The notes beneath the pieces are model-generated. The model was not told the DNA's origin, ran no database searches, and saw only the letters and a program-made list of their open reading frames with translations. Shown in pieces: positions 7,890-16,309 of a stretch of 64,000 bases of DNA. The number at the start of each line of letters is the position of its first letter. The stretch's first letter is position 1. The DNA comes from JAJPHF01 sp035293805 (GTDB lineage Bacteria > Chloroflexota > UBA6077 > JAJPHF01). The position numbers and the translations under genes are program-made. The DNA lies in NCBI GenBank assembly GCA_035293805.1, contig DATGMD010000060.1, forward strand, positions 248,001-312,000, in the 5' to 3' direction.

Positions 7890-9326
7890 ATGATGTCAGC
7901 CGGGCGGGTGCGCTTGCCGGTGGGAAGCGATCGGCAGGCGCCGGAGCTAATCTGGCCCGGGAAGGCGGGCCCGGTCGTGCCGCGGGACGCCTCGTTGGCG
8001 ACCATCGAGGTCGTGGGTGCCGAGCGTGCCGCGGGGCGGCCGGGGCAAGGGACTGAAGGCTGGCGGAACCGGCTGATCCACGGCGACAACCTGCGAGCGA
8101 TGGCCGCACTCCTCCCCGTTTACGCAGGCGAGATCCAGCTCGTCTACGTCGATCCGCCGTTCGATACCGGCGCGGCCTATATGCAGCGGATCGCCGTCGC
8201 GGACGCGGGCGGCCGCCGACCACCGCGAGTGCTACCGGTACCCGCGTACCGGGACAGCTGGGGCCCCGGTCGGGGCAGTTACCTGCAGATGCTGTACGAG
8301 CGATTGCACCTCGCTCATGCGTTGCTGGCGGAGGGTGGCGCCATTTACGTACACGTCGATCCTACCGTGAGCCCGTACGTGCGGCTGCTGCTGGACGAGA
8401 TCTTCGGTCCGGCCGGCTTCCAACGCGAGATCGTGTGGCGAATTGGCTGGGTTTCCGGCTACAAGAGCGCGGCTGCCAACTGGGTCCGCAACCATGACAC
8501 GATTCTGTACTACACTAAGGGCCGGCCGGCGGTGTTCAACAAGGAGTATCTTGCCTACCCCGTAGGTTACCGGCGGCGGGGCAGTGGCCGCCGTGGTGGC
8601 CGGGGGTATCCGATCGAGGACGTCTGGAACGCGACGCCGGCGGAACAAGCGCTTGCGGGAGCAGACAGCCTCGACTCGATCCAGATCAAGAGCTTCTCTA
8701 CCGAGAAGACGGGCTTCCCCACGCAGAAGAACGAGAGCTTGCTGCGACGGATCGTGCGCGCGTCGTCTCGGCCGGGCGACCTCGTCGCAGATTTCTTCTG
8801 TGGCTCGGGTACTACGCTGGTCGTTGCCGAGCAGCTAGGGCGGCGCTGGATCGGCTGTGACTGCGAGGGGCGGGCGGTTCACACGGCGCGCAAGCGTCTA
8901 GTGGGGACGCCTGGCGTGGCGCCCTTCCTGGTCCAGGGTTGCACCGATTGCCGGGGCGCGGACTGGCGGTTGGCGGCCGGCGCCCATCGCAAGGTGGCGG
9001 CATGCCCGGAGATCACGGTAAAGACGATGCAGCGGAGGGTGAGTGTGCGCCTCCGCGGCTATCGGCCGGCCCATGGATCTGGTGAGCGCCGGGCCCGGGG
9101 CACGGAGGGGACGGCCTACGTCGACTATTGGGCCGTCGATTACGAGCACGACGGCGAAGTGTTTCGTGACGCGTGGCGTAGCTTTCGCGGGCGGGCGGCC
9201 GACGCGCTTGAGCTAGAGGCACCCGCGTACACCTACGCGCGCGGTGGGGCGTATCGGATCGCCGTGAAGGTCGTGGACATATTCGGCGGCGAGGCGACCA
9301 CCGTGCTGGAAACGGTGGTCGCCTGA
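7890..9326 (+). CDS. beta-class DNA methyltransferase (N4-cytosine/N6-adenine), orphan
   Basis: 478 residues. Motif IV DPPF is in LVYVDPPFDTG (about 87-97) and motif I FxGxG is in DFFCGSGTTLVVAEQLG (about 295-310); motif IV before motif I defines the beta class. TGFPTQKNESLLRRIV is the conserved block just before motif I in Mod-type enzymes. The C-terminal 100 residues (VDYWAVDYEHDGEVFRDAW, GGAYRIAVKVVDIFGGE) resemble the tail of some Type III Mod-like proteins. No restriction or helicase partner is present: flanks are Qng1 and a VOC protein. A solitary regulatory or defence methylase is inferred. Confidence 0.9.
   Translation: MMSAGRVRLPVGSDRQAPELIWPGKAGPVVPRDASLATIEVVGAERAAGRPGQGTEGWRNRLIHGDNLRAMAALLPVYAGEIQLVYVDPPFDTGAAYMQRIAVADAGGRRPPRVLPVPAYRDSWGPGRGSYLQMLYERLHLAHALLAEGGAIYVHVDPTVSPYVRLLLDEIFGPAGFQREIVWRIGWVSGYKSAAANWVRNHDTILYYTKGRPAVFNKEYLAYPVGYRRRGSGRRGGRGYPIEDVWNATPAEQALAGADSLDSIQIKSFSTEKTGFPTQKNESLLRRIVRASSRPGDLVADFFCGSGTTLVVAEQLGRRWIGCDCEGRAVHTARKRLVGTPGVAPFLVQGCTDCRGADWRLAAGAHRKVAACPEITVKTMQRRVSVRLRGYRPAHGSGERRARGTEGTAYVDYWAVDYEHDGEVFRDAWRSFRGRAADALELEAPAYTYARGGAYRIAVKVVDIFGGEATTVLETVVA
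9293..9323 (+). terminator. hairpin over the 3' end of the methyltransferase gene
   Basis: A perfect 12-bp stem (9293-9304 with 9312-9323, GGCGACCACCGT paired) with a 7-nt loop lies in the last codons of the methyltransferase, directly before its stop codon at 9324-9326. The next gene converges 21 bp later. The position fits a terminator embedded in coding sequence, though no U-run follows. Confidence 0.5.
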
Positions 9327-9347
9327 CCGGTGCAGTGCGGCGCAACG

Positions 9348-9725
9348 CTAGGCGGGTGGGTCGAAGCTAAGCTCGAGATAGTTGCCGATGGGGTCGGTAA
9401 CGTAGAGCGAATAGCCCGGGCCGTCGCCGTGTGGGCGGCTGTTGACTACGGGCACGCCGGTGGCCTCGATGGCCGCCGTGGCCTGGCTCTGGTCGGGCTG
9501 CCACGTCATTCGAAAGGTGTGGTGAGGGACGCCGGACGCCGGGCCGTGCGAGGCGTCGAAGAGGCCGAGGCCGGTGCTGCCGACCCGGACGCGGACGACG
9601 TCGACCCCGCGGACCTGATGTCGGTTGGTTACTTTGCCCCCCAGCACCTCGACGTAGAACCGTTCGGCCGCCGCGGGGTCTGGCGCGTTCCAGTTGACCG
9701 ACTGAATTCCCTCTGCCTGTACCAT
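9348..9725 (-). CDS. VOC (glyoxalase/bleomycin-resistance fold) protein
   Basis: 125 residues, one VOC module pair: QSVNWNAPDPAAAERFYVEV at the start, VGSTGLGLFDAS, HHTFRMTWQP in the middle and DPIGNYLELSFDPPA at the end, where the Glu is the usual metal ligand. Probably a metal-dependent dioxygenase or lyase, or a binding protein; function cannot be narrowed. SD GGGAGG precedes ATG 9725. Confidence 0.88.
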   Translation of the reverse strand: MVQAEGIQSVNWNAPDPAAAERFYVEVLGGKVTNRHQVRGVDVVRVRVGSTGLGLFDASHGPASGVPHHTFRMTWQPDQSQATAAIEATGVPVVNSRPHGDGPGYSLYVTDPIGNYLELSFDPPA

Positions 9726-9865
9726 GTCTACGCCTCCCGCCGTATGGTGATCCTATCTTACTCTCTGCCCCCGCCTCGCGCTACGGTGTCGGGGCGCGGA
9801 CTGGCGGCACGCGGCGAGCCGCGCCCGCGAGCAGGTTTCAGCGGGGGCTGCCGGGGAGGAGCAAG

Positions 9866-10174
9866 GTGCAAAAGCAGTTCGAGGGTGGACCGCCGCGGTT
9901 CAAGATTGCGCGCTGGTCACACAACGAGCTGGTGTTGTTCGACGAGGGGCGTCGTGAGAGCTGGCTGGTCTACCCGCCTCGCTCCCGGTACGAGTTCGTG
10001 CGCCGGCAGACGCACGACACCACACTGGTCATCTACCATCCGTGGGCTCCCTACAGTCGGGAGGTCGAGCACGCCATCCGGCTTCAGGAAGGGTGTGGCA
10101 TGCACGGGATGGGCTGCGAGGCGCAAGAGGCGCTGCAGGCGGCGATAGACGTGGGCTTCGATCCGTTCCAGTAG
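9866..10174 (+). CDS. hypothetical protein, 102 aa
   Basis: GTG start at 9866 with SD GGGGAGGA at 9853-9860. The sequence is rich in aromatic and basic residues (FKIARWSHNELVLFDEG, WLVYPPRSRYEF) and has a Cys pair in GCGMHGMGCEAQ. No family recognised; no signal peptide. It ends before a strong hairpin at 10370. Confidence 0.65.
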   Translation: MQKQFEGGPPRFKIARWSHNELVLFDEGRRESWLVYPPRSRYEFVRRQTHDTTLVIYHPWAPYSREVEHAIRLQEGCGMHGMGCEAQEALQAAIDVGFDPFQ

Positions 10175-10229
10175 GGCAGCCAAAGGAAGCAGCCGCGCGA
10201 GTGGCCGGTCTGGGGTCCGCGCGGCTATG

Positions 10230-10301
10230 CACATAAACAAACCAGTACTAGACGTTCATGTTCCTATATGAACTAGCAGAGGAGTGTGCTTTGTTTATGT
10301 G
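10230..10301. repeat. AT-rich nested inverted repeat
   Basis: A perfect 12-bp pair (CACATAAACAAA at 10230-10241 with its complement at 10290-10301) encloses a second pair (GTTCAT at 10254-10259 with ATGAAC at 10268-10273). The roughly 90-bp block is clearly AT-richer than everything around it. It lies in the gap between two convergent genes. It could be a protein-binding site, a structured RNA or a relic of transferred DNA; nothing decides. Confidence 0.6.
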
Positions 10302-10369
10302 TATTTCTGGGGTCTGCGATGGTCTCGTGGTGCGTCGTGTCAAGGAACGGGCATGGCGCGGGCTATGCC

Positions 10370-10413
10370 GAAACGAGTGACAGCCCGCCATCAGGCGGGC
10401 TGTCACTCGTTTC
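10370..10413. terminator. 20-bp perfect hairpin, bidirectional terminator
   Basis: Arms 10370-10389 and 10394-10413 (GAAACGAGTGACAGCCCGCC and its exact complement) are separated by only four bases. The stem lies between the convergent genes ending at 10174 and 10439, so it can serve both. Its length and perfection are unusual for an ordinary terminator. Confidence 0.75.
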
Positions 10414-10438
10414 TTGGGGCTTGGTCGGGAAGGGGACG

Positions 10439-10966
10439 TCAGAGGGGCGGCAGGTTGCGACGCGTACGCGTGGCGCTGACTAGCGACGCTTCGATGGTAC
10501 TGAAGCGGGCGGAAAGGGACTCTAGGCGGCGACGGCGCTCGTCGGCACCGAGATATAGCCCCTGGATCGCGGCCAAGGCAACGCCGTTGGCGTCAACCGA
10601 TGGGATACGCGTTTCGTCGTCGCCGAACCTGAAGGCAGAGTAGAAATGCCGTGGCGCGGGACCAATCCGCTGGACCGCCGGCTGGCCGTCGGAGGTCCAG
10701 GCAAGGATTGGCAAGGCGGCGACCCGCGCCAGCACCTCCTGCTTGTTGACTTCGCCGAAGCCGCCCTTGCGCCGCCGATCGCTTGGGAATCCGGCGGCCG
10801 CGGAGCTGAACATGGAGGCGACACGCGGCCCCATCGCCATGATCAAAACGACCGCGGCAATGGAAACCACCGAGATGATCAGCCCGTACTCCATCAAGCC
10901 CTGTCCGGGCTCACGCTGTGCTAGGCGTTCCCTCCACAGCTCCAGCCATTCGCGTAAGTTCCCCAT
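10439..10966 (-). CDS. Flp-type prepilin fused to an S74/intramolecular-chaperone-like domain
   Basis: 175 residues from ATG 10966 (SD GGAGGG). Residues 1-21 are a charged leader ending in Gly; GQGLMEYGLI gives the Flp/class III cleavage context, with Glu at +5 after Gly21. A hydrophobic helix follows (about 28-50). Residues 62-150 read SDRRRKGGFG, VLARVAALPILAW, IGPAPRHFYSAF, SVDANGVALAAIQGLY, which is the tail-fibre/peptidase S74 domain pattern (DGVALAAIQGLY is diagnostic), followed by a coiled-coil-like tail. The expected form is a membrane-inserted or pilus-linked protein displaying the chaperone-like domain. No tad/cpa genes are adjacent. Confidence 0.75.
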   Translation of the reverse strand: MGNLREWLELWRERLAQREPGQGLMEYGLIISVVSIAAVVLIMAMGPRVASMFSSAAAGFPSDRRRKGGFGEVNKQEVLARVAALPILAWTSDGQPAVQRIGPAPRHFYSAFRFGDDETRIPSVDANGVALAAIQGLYLGADERRRRLESLSARFSTIEASLVSATRTRRNLPPL

Positions 10967-11544
10967 GCAGCCCTCCAGGCTATCCCGGGGATGTGCAGCT
11001 TCCCCGGGAGCGTCACGGGCCGGGCCCGGGATGCGATCCAGGTGCGCCATGCCCGCCGCGGGCGAACAGCCGTGATGATGAGAGATGAATATTGATGATA
11101 GCATCCGGGACGTTCTACTAGGCCGCTCCGCCGCCCGGTCCGTCGCGTGCCGCCGCGGGCATGATGCCTTGACCAGCTCCCAGCTGTACCGGCGCTCTCA
11201 TTGTACGTCATACGCGATCAAGCACATAGCGGCCGCCGAGCCTGCGACGCAAATCTTCACCGATACGCCGGGCTTCGCCTGCGGCTTACCAAGTGTCGCG
11301 CCAGGAGCCGGGGACCCCTCGGGCCGATGGCCAATCGCTTCGCCTTGACGGTTGGCGGCCACATCACTATACTAGCTCCAGACATTAGTACCCGCTGATG
11401 CACTGTGGCCGAGCGCTCTAAGCCAGTCGAACAGCCGCCAGTGCTGGACGCGCGAGAGGTCACGCAGTGGCGACGGGTTCGGCGCAGCGAGAACCACGAG
11501 CGACCTCCTTACCGAGGAGGCCGAATCGCGCAGGGGGCTGGTCC
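10967..11544. other. gap upstream of the prepilin gene, no gene seen
   Basis: About 580 bp with no open frame showing a ribosome-binding site plus consistent codon use. It should carry the promoter of the prepilin gene near 10970-11110, which is locally AT-richer (GATGAATATTGATGATAGC), but no clear -35/-10 pair was found. Confidence 0.5.
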
Positions 11545-11838
11545 ATGAGCGTGCCTCTCCCATGGCGGCACCACGTTCTTTCTGGCCATACTGCGCCGCT
11601 GGACCGGGCCGCGGCGGGCGCACTGTCCCACGTTGGTGACCGTCTGCGGCTGCCGCTCCAGTTTCTTGCCTTCCGCGAAGGTCGGGCCGACGGCCGGGCA
11701 CACTCGCTGGAGGACACTGCAGCGCGATTCGGGATCGACCTACCGTTCGCTCAGCGGGTGGACGCCTACCTGGCCGCGCGCCGCCGCCTCCACGTCAGCC
11801 GCGCCGGCTGGCGCGCTGGCTTGCCTCGCGCGCGCTGA
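11545..11838 (+). CDS. possible small hypothetical protein, 97 aa
   Basis: An ATG at 11545 opens a 97-residue frame with a HTH-like helical stretch (HSLEDTAARFGIDLPFAQRV). No clear SD and no recognised family; antisense frames overlap it. It is listed because it is the best coding candidate in a 1-kb gap. Confidence 0.3.
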   Translation: MSVPLPWRHHVLSGHTAPLDRAAAGALSHVGDRLRLPLQFLAFREGRADGRAHSLEDTAARFGIDLPFAQRVDAYLAARRRLHVSRAGWRAGLPRAR

Positions 11839-11970
11839 ACGCCGCACCCGGCCTCACAGCGGCAGACGGCTGTCGCTCCTCTAATGCCTCCCGCCCTCAA
11901 CGCGCGTTGCCATCGCGCTCTGCGGTGCCGATAATAGGGCGCACGCGCCCGCAGGCGCCGAGGGGCAGTC

Positions 11971-13833
11971 ATGCACACAGGGAAATTGGCCGCAGTAGCG
12001 GCTGTAATCGCGACGAGCCTTACGTTGGCCACCGGCCGCGGCGCCAGTCTGGCGCGCGGTAGCGGGCTATCAGCCAATCTGGCTGCGGGAGCGGCCCAGG
12101 TCGCACCCGCGAGCGACGGGACAGGGAACGGGGCCAGCTCGCCGGTGGCGCCAGCGACCAGCTCCGCGCTGGAAACGCCGCGGCTCGAGGTGCTGGCCCA
12201 CGACGCACTGGGGGGCCGCGGATTGAATGCCGATGTTTGGCTGCACCACGGGTTCGCGTACGTGGGCACGTGGGCCGCGGGCAACGACCGCCTGCGCGGC
12301 TGCCCCGGTACGGGCGTGAAGGTGGTCGATCTCGCGGACCCAGCCAACCCGGTCCTGGTAAGCACGCTGGCCGAACACGAGGGCACCTCGGCGGAAGTGA
12401 TGCGCGTGCGCAGCGTGGACACGCCGTCCTTTCAAGGCGACCTACTTGCAGTGGGCCTTCAGGCGTGCAGTGGCGACGCCCTGCGCGGCGTGGACTTGTG
12501 GGACGTGACCGATCCACACCACCCCCAGCGCCTCGGGTTCTCAGACGTGGGCCCGGGCACCGGCGGGGTACACGAGCTAGACCTCGTGCAGCGAACCGAC
12601 GGGCGAGTGTTGGCGCTGCTAACCGTGCCGTTCTCCGAGGCTAGCCAGGCCGATCATCTGGGCGATTTCCGCATCGTCGACGTGACCGACCCAAGGGCCC
12701 CAGTACCCCTTGCCGACTGGGGGGCGCGGGCCAACCTGGGACTCGGTCAGTACGATGGCCAGGGTATCGACACGCTCGTCTATGCTCACGGCGCCCATGC
12801 GAGCCCGGACGGCATGCGCGCTTACGTCTCGTACTGGGACGCCGGGGTCATGATCTTCGATCTGACCGATCCCAGCGCTCCCGTCCTCCTGGGGCGCACG
12901 AGCTTCCCGCCGGACGCCGAGGGCAACGCCCACTCGGTTGACGTGACGCCGGATGGCCGCCTGATGATCGAGGGCGACGAAGTGCTCGACATCGAATCAC
13001 ACGCGCTGCGGGTGGACAGCCCAGCGGAGATCGCGGGAATGGTGCCGGCGGGTGGCACGCTACCCGCGCCCCCATGGGGCGACACGCCGACCGTGAGCGG
13101 GCAGCTCGCTTATCTTGGGCGCGGCTGTCCGGCCGGCGACTGGGAGGGACGGGTGAGCGGGGGGGGACGGGTGGACGCGTCCGACGCCTACCCCGCGGAC
13201 CCCAGCGGCCGCATTGCGCTGCTGGACCGCGGAACATGCCCCTTCGCGGACAAGATCGAGCGGGCCAAAGCCGCCGGCGCGGTAGGGGCGGTGATCATCA
13301 ATTCTCTCGACACGCCCCTCACCCCGAACTCAGCCGATGGCCCACTGGGCGCATTCGGCATCGGCCACGCGGCGGGCGAGCGACTAAAGGCGGAGCTGGC
13401 GCGCGGTGAGCCGGTGACCGTCACGCTATCGGAAGAGCTGCGGGGCTACGAGAACTTCGGGGGGCTCCGCTTTTGGGACCTCAGCGACCCTGCCGCCCCT
13501 CGCGCAATCAGCACATACGCTACTCCGCGCTCCCTCGTGGACCCCACGACGGGGCCCACCGAGCCGGGTCGCTTCTCCGCCCACAACCCCGTCGTGCGGG
13601 GAGACCTCCTGTTCGCCTCGTGGTTCTCGGACGGCGTGCGGGTTCTGGATATTCAGGATCCCGCGGCGCCGCGCGAGATCGCGGCCTGGGTGCCGCCCCC
13701 GGGGACCGCGCCCGAGGCAGTACGCAACTATCTCGGCGAGGGGGCACAGGTGTGGGGCGTGGCCGTCGACGGCGACCTAGTGGTGGCTAGCGACATCAAC
13801 AGCGGGCTGTGGGTGCTTCGCTTCGTGCAGTAA
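11971..13833 (+). CDS. secreted LVIVD-repeat beta-propeller protein with inserted PA domain
   Basis: 620 residues with an N-terminal signal segment (LAAVAAVIATSLTLATGRGA). LVIVD repeats recur: VVDLADPANPVLVSTL, LWDVTDPHHPQRLGF, IVDVTDPRAPVPLADW, IFDLTDPSAPVLLGRT, and after the insert FWDLSDPAAPRAISTY and VLDIQDPAAPREIAAW. Between about 405 and 490 a protease-associated (PA) domain is inserted (IALLDRGTCPFADKIERAKA, GAVGAVIINS). Such proteins are extracellular binding or surface proteins; no protease domain is present. SD GAGGGG before ATG 11971. Confidence 0.88.
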   Translation: MHTGKLAAVAAVIATSLTLATGRGASLARGSGLSANLAAGAAQVAPASDGTGNGASSPVAPATSSALETPRLEVLAHDALGGRGLNADVWLHHGFAYVGTWAAGNDRLRGCPGTGVKVVDLADPANPVLVSTLAEHEGTSAEVMRVRSVDTPSFQGDLLAVGLQACSGDALRGVDLWDVTDPHHPQRLGFSDVGPGTGGVHELDLVQRTDGRVLALLTVPFSEASQADHLGDFRIVDVTDPRAPVPLADWGARANLGLGQYDGQGIDTLVYAHGAHASPDGMRAYVSYWDAGVMIFDLTDPSAPVLLGRTSFPPDAEGNAHSVDVTPDGRLMIEGDEVLDIESHALRVDSPAEIAGMVPAGGTLPAPPWGDTPTVSGQLAYLGRGCPAGDWEGRVSGGGRVDASDAYPADPSGRIALLDRGTCPFADKIERAKAAGAVGAVIINSLDTPLTPNSADGPLGAFGIGHAAGERLKAELARGEPVTVTLSEELRGYENFGGLRFWDLSDPAAPRAISTYATPRSLVDPTTGPTEPGRFSAHNPVVRGDLLFASWFSDGVRVLDIQDPAAPREIAAWVPPPGTAPEAVRNYLGEGAQVWGVAVDGDLVVASDINSGLWVLRFVQ

Positions 13834-13865
13834 CGCGGTTGTGTCGCGTAGGAGCACGCTCGACG

Positions 13866-13904
13866 GGCGCCCGGCCCGGCCGCCTGGCGGCCGGGCCGGG
13901 CGCC
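13866..13904. terminator. 19-bp GC hairpin, bidirectional terminator
   Basis: Arms 13866-13884 and 13886-13904 are exact complements (GGCGCCCGGCCCGGCCGCC), effectively an 18-bp stem with a 3-nt loop. It sits between the LVIVD gene (+) and the FTR1 gene (-), which converge, as expected for a shared terminator. Confidence 0.8.
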
Positions 13905-13912
13905 GCGCCGCT

Positions 13913-15802
13913 CTAGCGGGCCGCAGCGGGGGCCGCGCGGTGGTGAAGGAGCCGCGGCGCCAGCTCCCAGCCGAGGATCAGGAGCAGTACCGCTAGCTGC
14001 GCCACGGTCGTTTCCCAGGTCGGGAAGAGGCCGAACAGGTCAGACGACGGTACCCACGGCGCCGGGGTGGCCGGCAGCACGCTACTGACTTGCAGCGAGT
14101 GGATGCCAGTCCCGACGAACTTGATGCACAGGTAGTAGATCAGCACCGTCGCCGCCAGGAAGAACGGGCGGATCGGCAGTCGGACACCGCCGACGAGCAT
14201 GATGAGCGCCAGCACCACCAGCCCGCCGGCGCCGATACCCAGGCCGGCGAGCAGATCGCCCGTGCTGATGCTCGGTGCGATCCCCACGTAAAAGAGCACA
14301 GTCTCCGCGCCCTCGCGGAACACCGCGAGGAACGCGATGAACGCCAGCCCGAAGAGGCTGTTGCGCTGAAGCGCTGCCGTGCTCCGCACTCGGATATATT
14401 CCTGCCAGCCGGCCAGGCTGGCCTTTGAGTGCAGCCAGTAGCCGACGTAGAGCAGCATGGCCGCCGCGATCAGGCCGGTAGCGCCCTCGATAATCTCGCG
14501 GCTCACGTTGGCGATGGCGCGGTTGAGCACCAGCTGGGCGAGGATGGCGACGCCGATGCTGGCAGCGATGCCGGCCGCGCCGCCCGCCCAGATCCAGCGC
14601 CGCTTGTCGCCGTTGCCCGACCGTTGAAGAAAGGCGACCAGCGCGGCCACGACGAGCAGCGCCTCGAACCCCTCGCGGAAGAGAATAATGGCGGCGTCCC
14701 ACATGCCGTAGGACGAGCCGGCTTCCGCGATCGGGACCAGGTCCGCCCGCATCGCGGTCACGGCGGCTCGCGCCCCGGCGACGTCGGCGGGCTGAGCGTT
14801 CAGAGCTGCCGCGGCCTCAGCAGTGCGGTTCTCGGTGTCGACGTACACGGACCGCGACCGCGTCATGACTAGGCCCTCCACGTCGAGCCACACGTCCTGG
14901 AAGGTGCGTAACTGCGTGCGCGCGGCGGCGACATCACCCCGGTCCAGAGCCGCGAGGACTTGGTCGAGCAAGCTTAGCAGGGTCGCGGGGGTTGCGTTCG
15001 CGACGCTCGGCGACGTCGTCGCCTCGTTCGCGTCGGCCGGCAGCGGCGTGCCGGCGAGGAACGAGCTAGTGGCGACCTGGAGCCGCTGGAGCGGCTCGCG
15101 CACCGCAGCCGCATCCGCAGGCTGCGCGCTGAACGCGGCCCGGGCGTCACCCATGGCGCGCTCGATCTCACGATAGTGGGGACGGCTGACTGGGCGAATC
15201 GCGTCCTCGATATCGGGCCAGGCCGTACGGAAGCTCTCGAACTCACGGTCGGCGCCCGCGAGGTCGCCGGCGTTCAAGCGGCTAAGTGCGGCGTCGACGT
15301 GGGCTGCCCAGGGTCGCAAGGCATCGCGCGCGGCGGTGGTCGCCTCATCCGCCGGAGCCGCGGCGCCCGGAGGAGCCGGAGCATCCGCCGTAGTGGGAGC
15401 CGCGCCGAGCGTGGCGATAAACGCCGTGACCTGCTGGCGTAGCACGCCCAGGCTGCCCTGCACGGCCGCCACGTCGGGCTGGTCGGGACGTAGCCCGAAC
15501 TGCACGTCGTCCATCGCCCGCTCGATGGCACGGTAGGAATCCCGCGACCGCTCGCGGACGCCATCCTCGATGTCGAACCAGCCGTTGTCGAACTGCGTGT
15601 ACGCGGCGCGGGCGTCGGCGATGTCCCCACGTGCTAGCGCGGCGGAGGCCGCGTCGACGTGGCCGACCAGCGTCTGCAGGCCATTCGCGAGCGCGGCATC
15701 GTCGTCAGCGGCAGCGGCGGCTCGCGGGCGGCCAGCCCAGACCAGGGCTAGCAGCGCGAGCAGCACCAGCAGAGCTGTCCGAGCGCGATACTTCTGTCCC
15801 AT
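13913..15802 (-). CDS. FTR1-family high-affinity iron permease with three N-terminal periplasmic repeats
   Basis: 629 residues. A signal segment (residues 1-32) leads to three related repeats of about 90 residues (near 35-135, 160-250, 270-365), each with a W(F/P)DIED-type motif: DNGWFDIEDGVRERSRDSYR, AWPDIEDAIRPVSRPHYR and VWLDVEGLVMTRSRSVY. The C-terminal half is a multi-helix FTR1 permease with the two iron-binding REGxE motifs REGFE (376-380) and REGAE (496-500). Predicted role: Fe uptake across the cytoplasmic membrane, the acidic repeats perhaps collecting iron outside. No EfeO or EfeB is adjacent; a secreted single-repeat paralogue is directly upstream. Confidence 0.92.
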   Translation of the reverse strand: MGQKYRARTALLVLLALLALVWAGRPRAAAAADDDAALANGLQTLVGHVDAASAALARGDIADARAAYTQFDNGWFDIEDGVRERSRDSYRAIERAMDDVQFGLRPDQPDVAAVQGSLGVLRQQVTAFIATLGAAPTTADAPAPPGAAAPADEATTAARDALRPWAAHVDAALSRLNAGDLAGADREFESFRTAWPDIEDAIRPVSRPHYREIERAMGDARAAFSAQPADAAAVREPLQRLQVATSSFLAGTPLPADANEATTSPSVANATPATLLSLLDQVLAALDRGDVAAARTQLRTFQDVWLDVEGLVMTRSRSVYVDTENRTAEAAAALNAQPADVAGARAAVTAMRADLVPIAEAGSSYGMWDAAIILFREGFEALLVVAALVAFLQRSGNGDKRRWIWAGGAAGIAASIGVAILAQLVLNRAIANVSREIIEGATGLIAAAMLLYVGYWLHSKASLAGWQEYIRVRSTAALQRNSLFGLAFIAFLAVFREGAETVLFYVGIAPSISTGDLLAGLGIGAGGLVVLALIMLVGGVRLPIRPFFLAATVLIYYLCIKFVGTGIHSLQVSSVLPATPAPWVPSSDLFGLFPTWETTVAQLAVLLLILGWELAPRLLHHRAAPAAAR

Positions 15803-15865
15803 GATTGGCTCCTAGGCCCCTGGCGGCAGCGAGGCTTGCCGGGGGCGATGTACGCCTGTCGATCG

Positions 15866-16309
15866 CTAGCTGTCCGGCAGCATAGCCACGAACTTTTCCA
15901 CGCGGCTTTGCAACTCCGCTAGCCACTGTGTCGCCGTGCCAGCGTCGACGGAATCGCCGCGAAGTGCCCGGTCGACCTCGCGCATGGCGTCCTCGATAGA
16001 GCGATAGTCGTCGCGCGAGCGCTCCCGGACCCCATCTTCAATGGCGTCCCAGCCGCTGTCGAACTGCGCATAGGCGGTGCGCGCCGCCGCAGGATCGCCC
16101 GCCGCGAGGGCTGCCGCGCTCGCCGCCGCGAAGCCGTTCAACGACCGCAGCCCGGCCGCGAGGGTGGCCGAGTCGTCCTGAGCACTCACCGCCGCGGCGG
16201 GCGCCAGGGAGGGGCTCGCATGAGCCCAGGTGGGTACCAGAGCGACAAGCGCGAGGACCGCGACGCCCACGAGGGCACCCGACCAGGGACGCGAGATTGC
16301 ATGAGACAC
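15866..16309 (-). CDS. secreted single-repeat paralogue of the FTR1 N-terminal domain
   Basis: 147 residues from GTG 16309, chosen because GGAGGAG lies six bases upstream; an earlier in-frame GTG at 16339 has no such site. A signal peptide (LVGVAVLALVALVPTWAHA) precedes one repeat whose FDSGWDAIEDGVRERSRDDY is nearly identical to the first FTR1 repeat. No other domain. It lies 63 bp upstream of the permease on the same strand, so it probably is co-expressed and works as an exported iron-binding or accessory protein. The function is inferred. Confidence 0.8.
   Translation of the reverse strand: MSHAISRPWSGALVGVAVLALVALVPTWAHASPSLAPAAAVSAQDDSATLAAGLRSLNGFAAASAAALAAGDPAAARTAYAQFDSGWDAIEDGVRERSRDDYRSIEDAMREVDRALRGDSVDAGTATQWLAELQSRVEKFVAMLPDS

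Noticed and set aside
10230..10301. Integron attC site
   Set aside because: The inverted repeat lacks the conserved R'' and R' core sequences (RYYYAAC and GTTRRRY) and no integrase is near.
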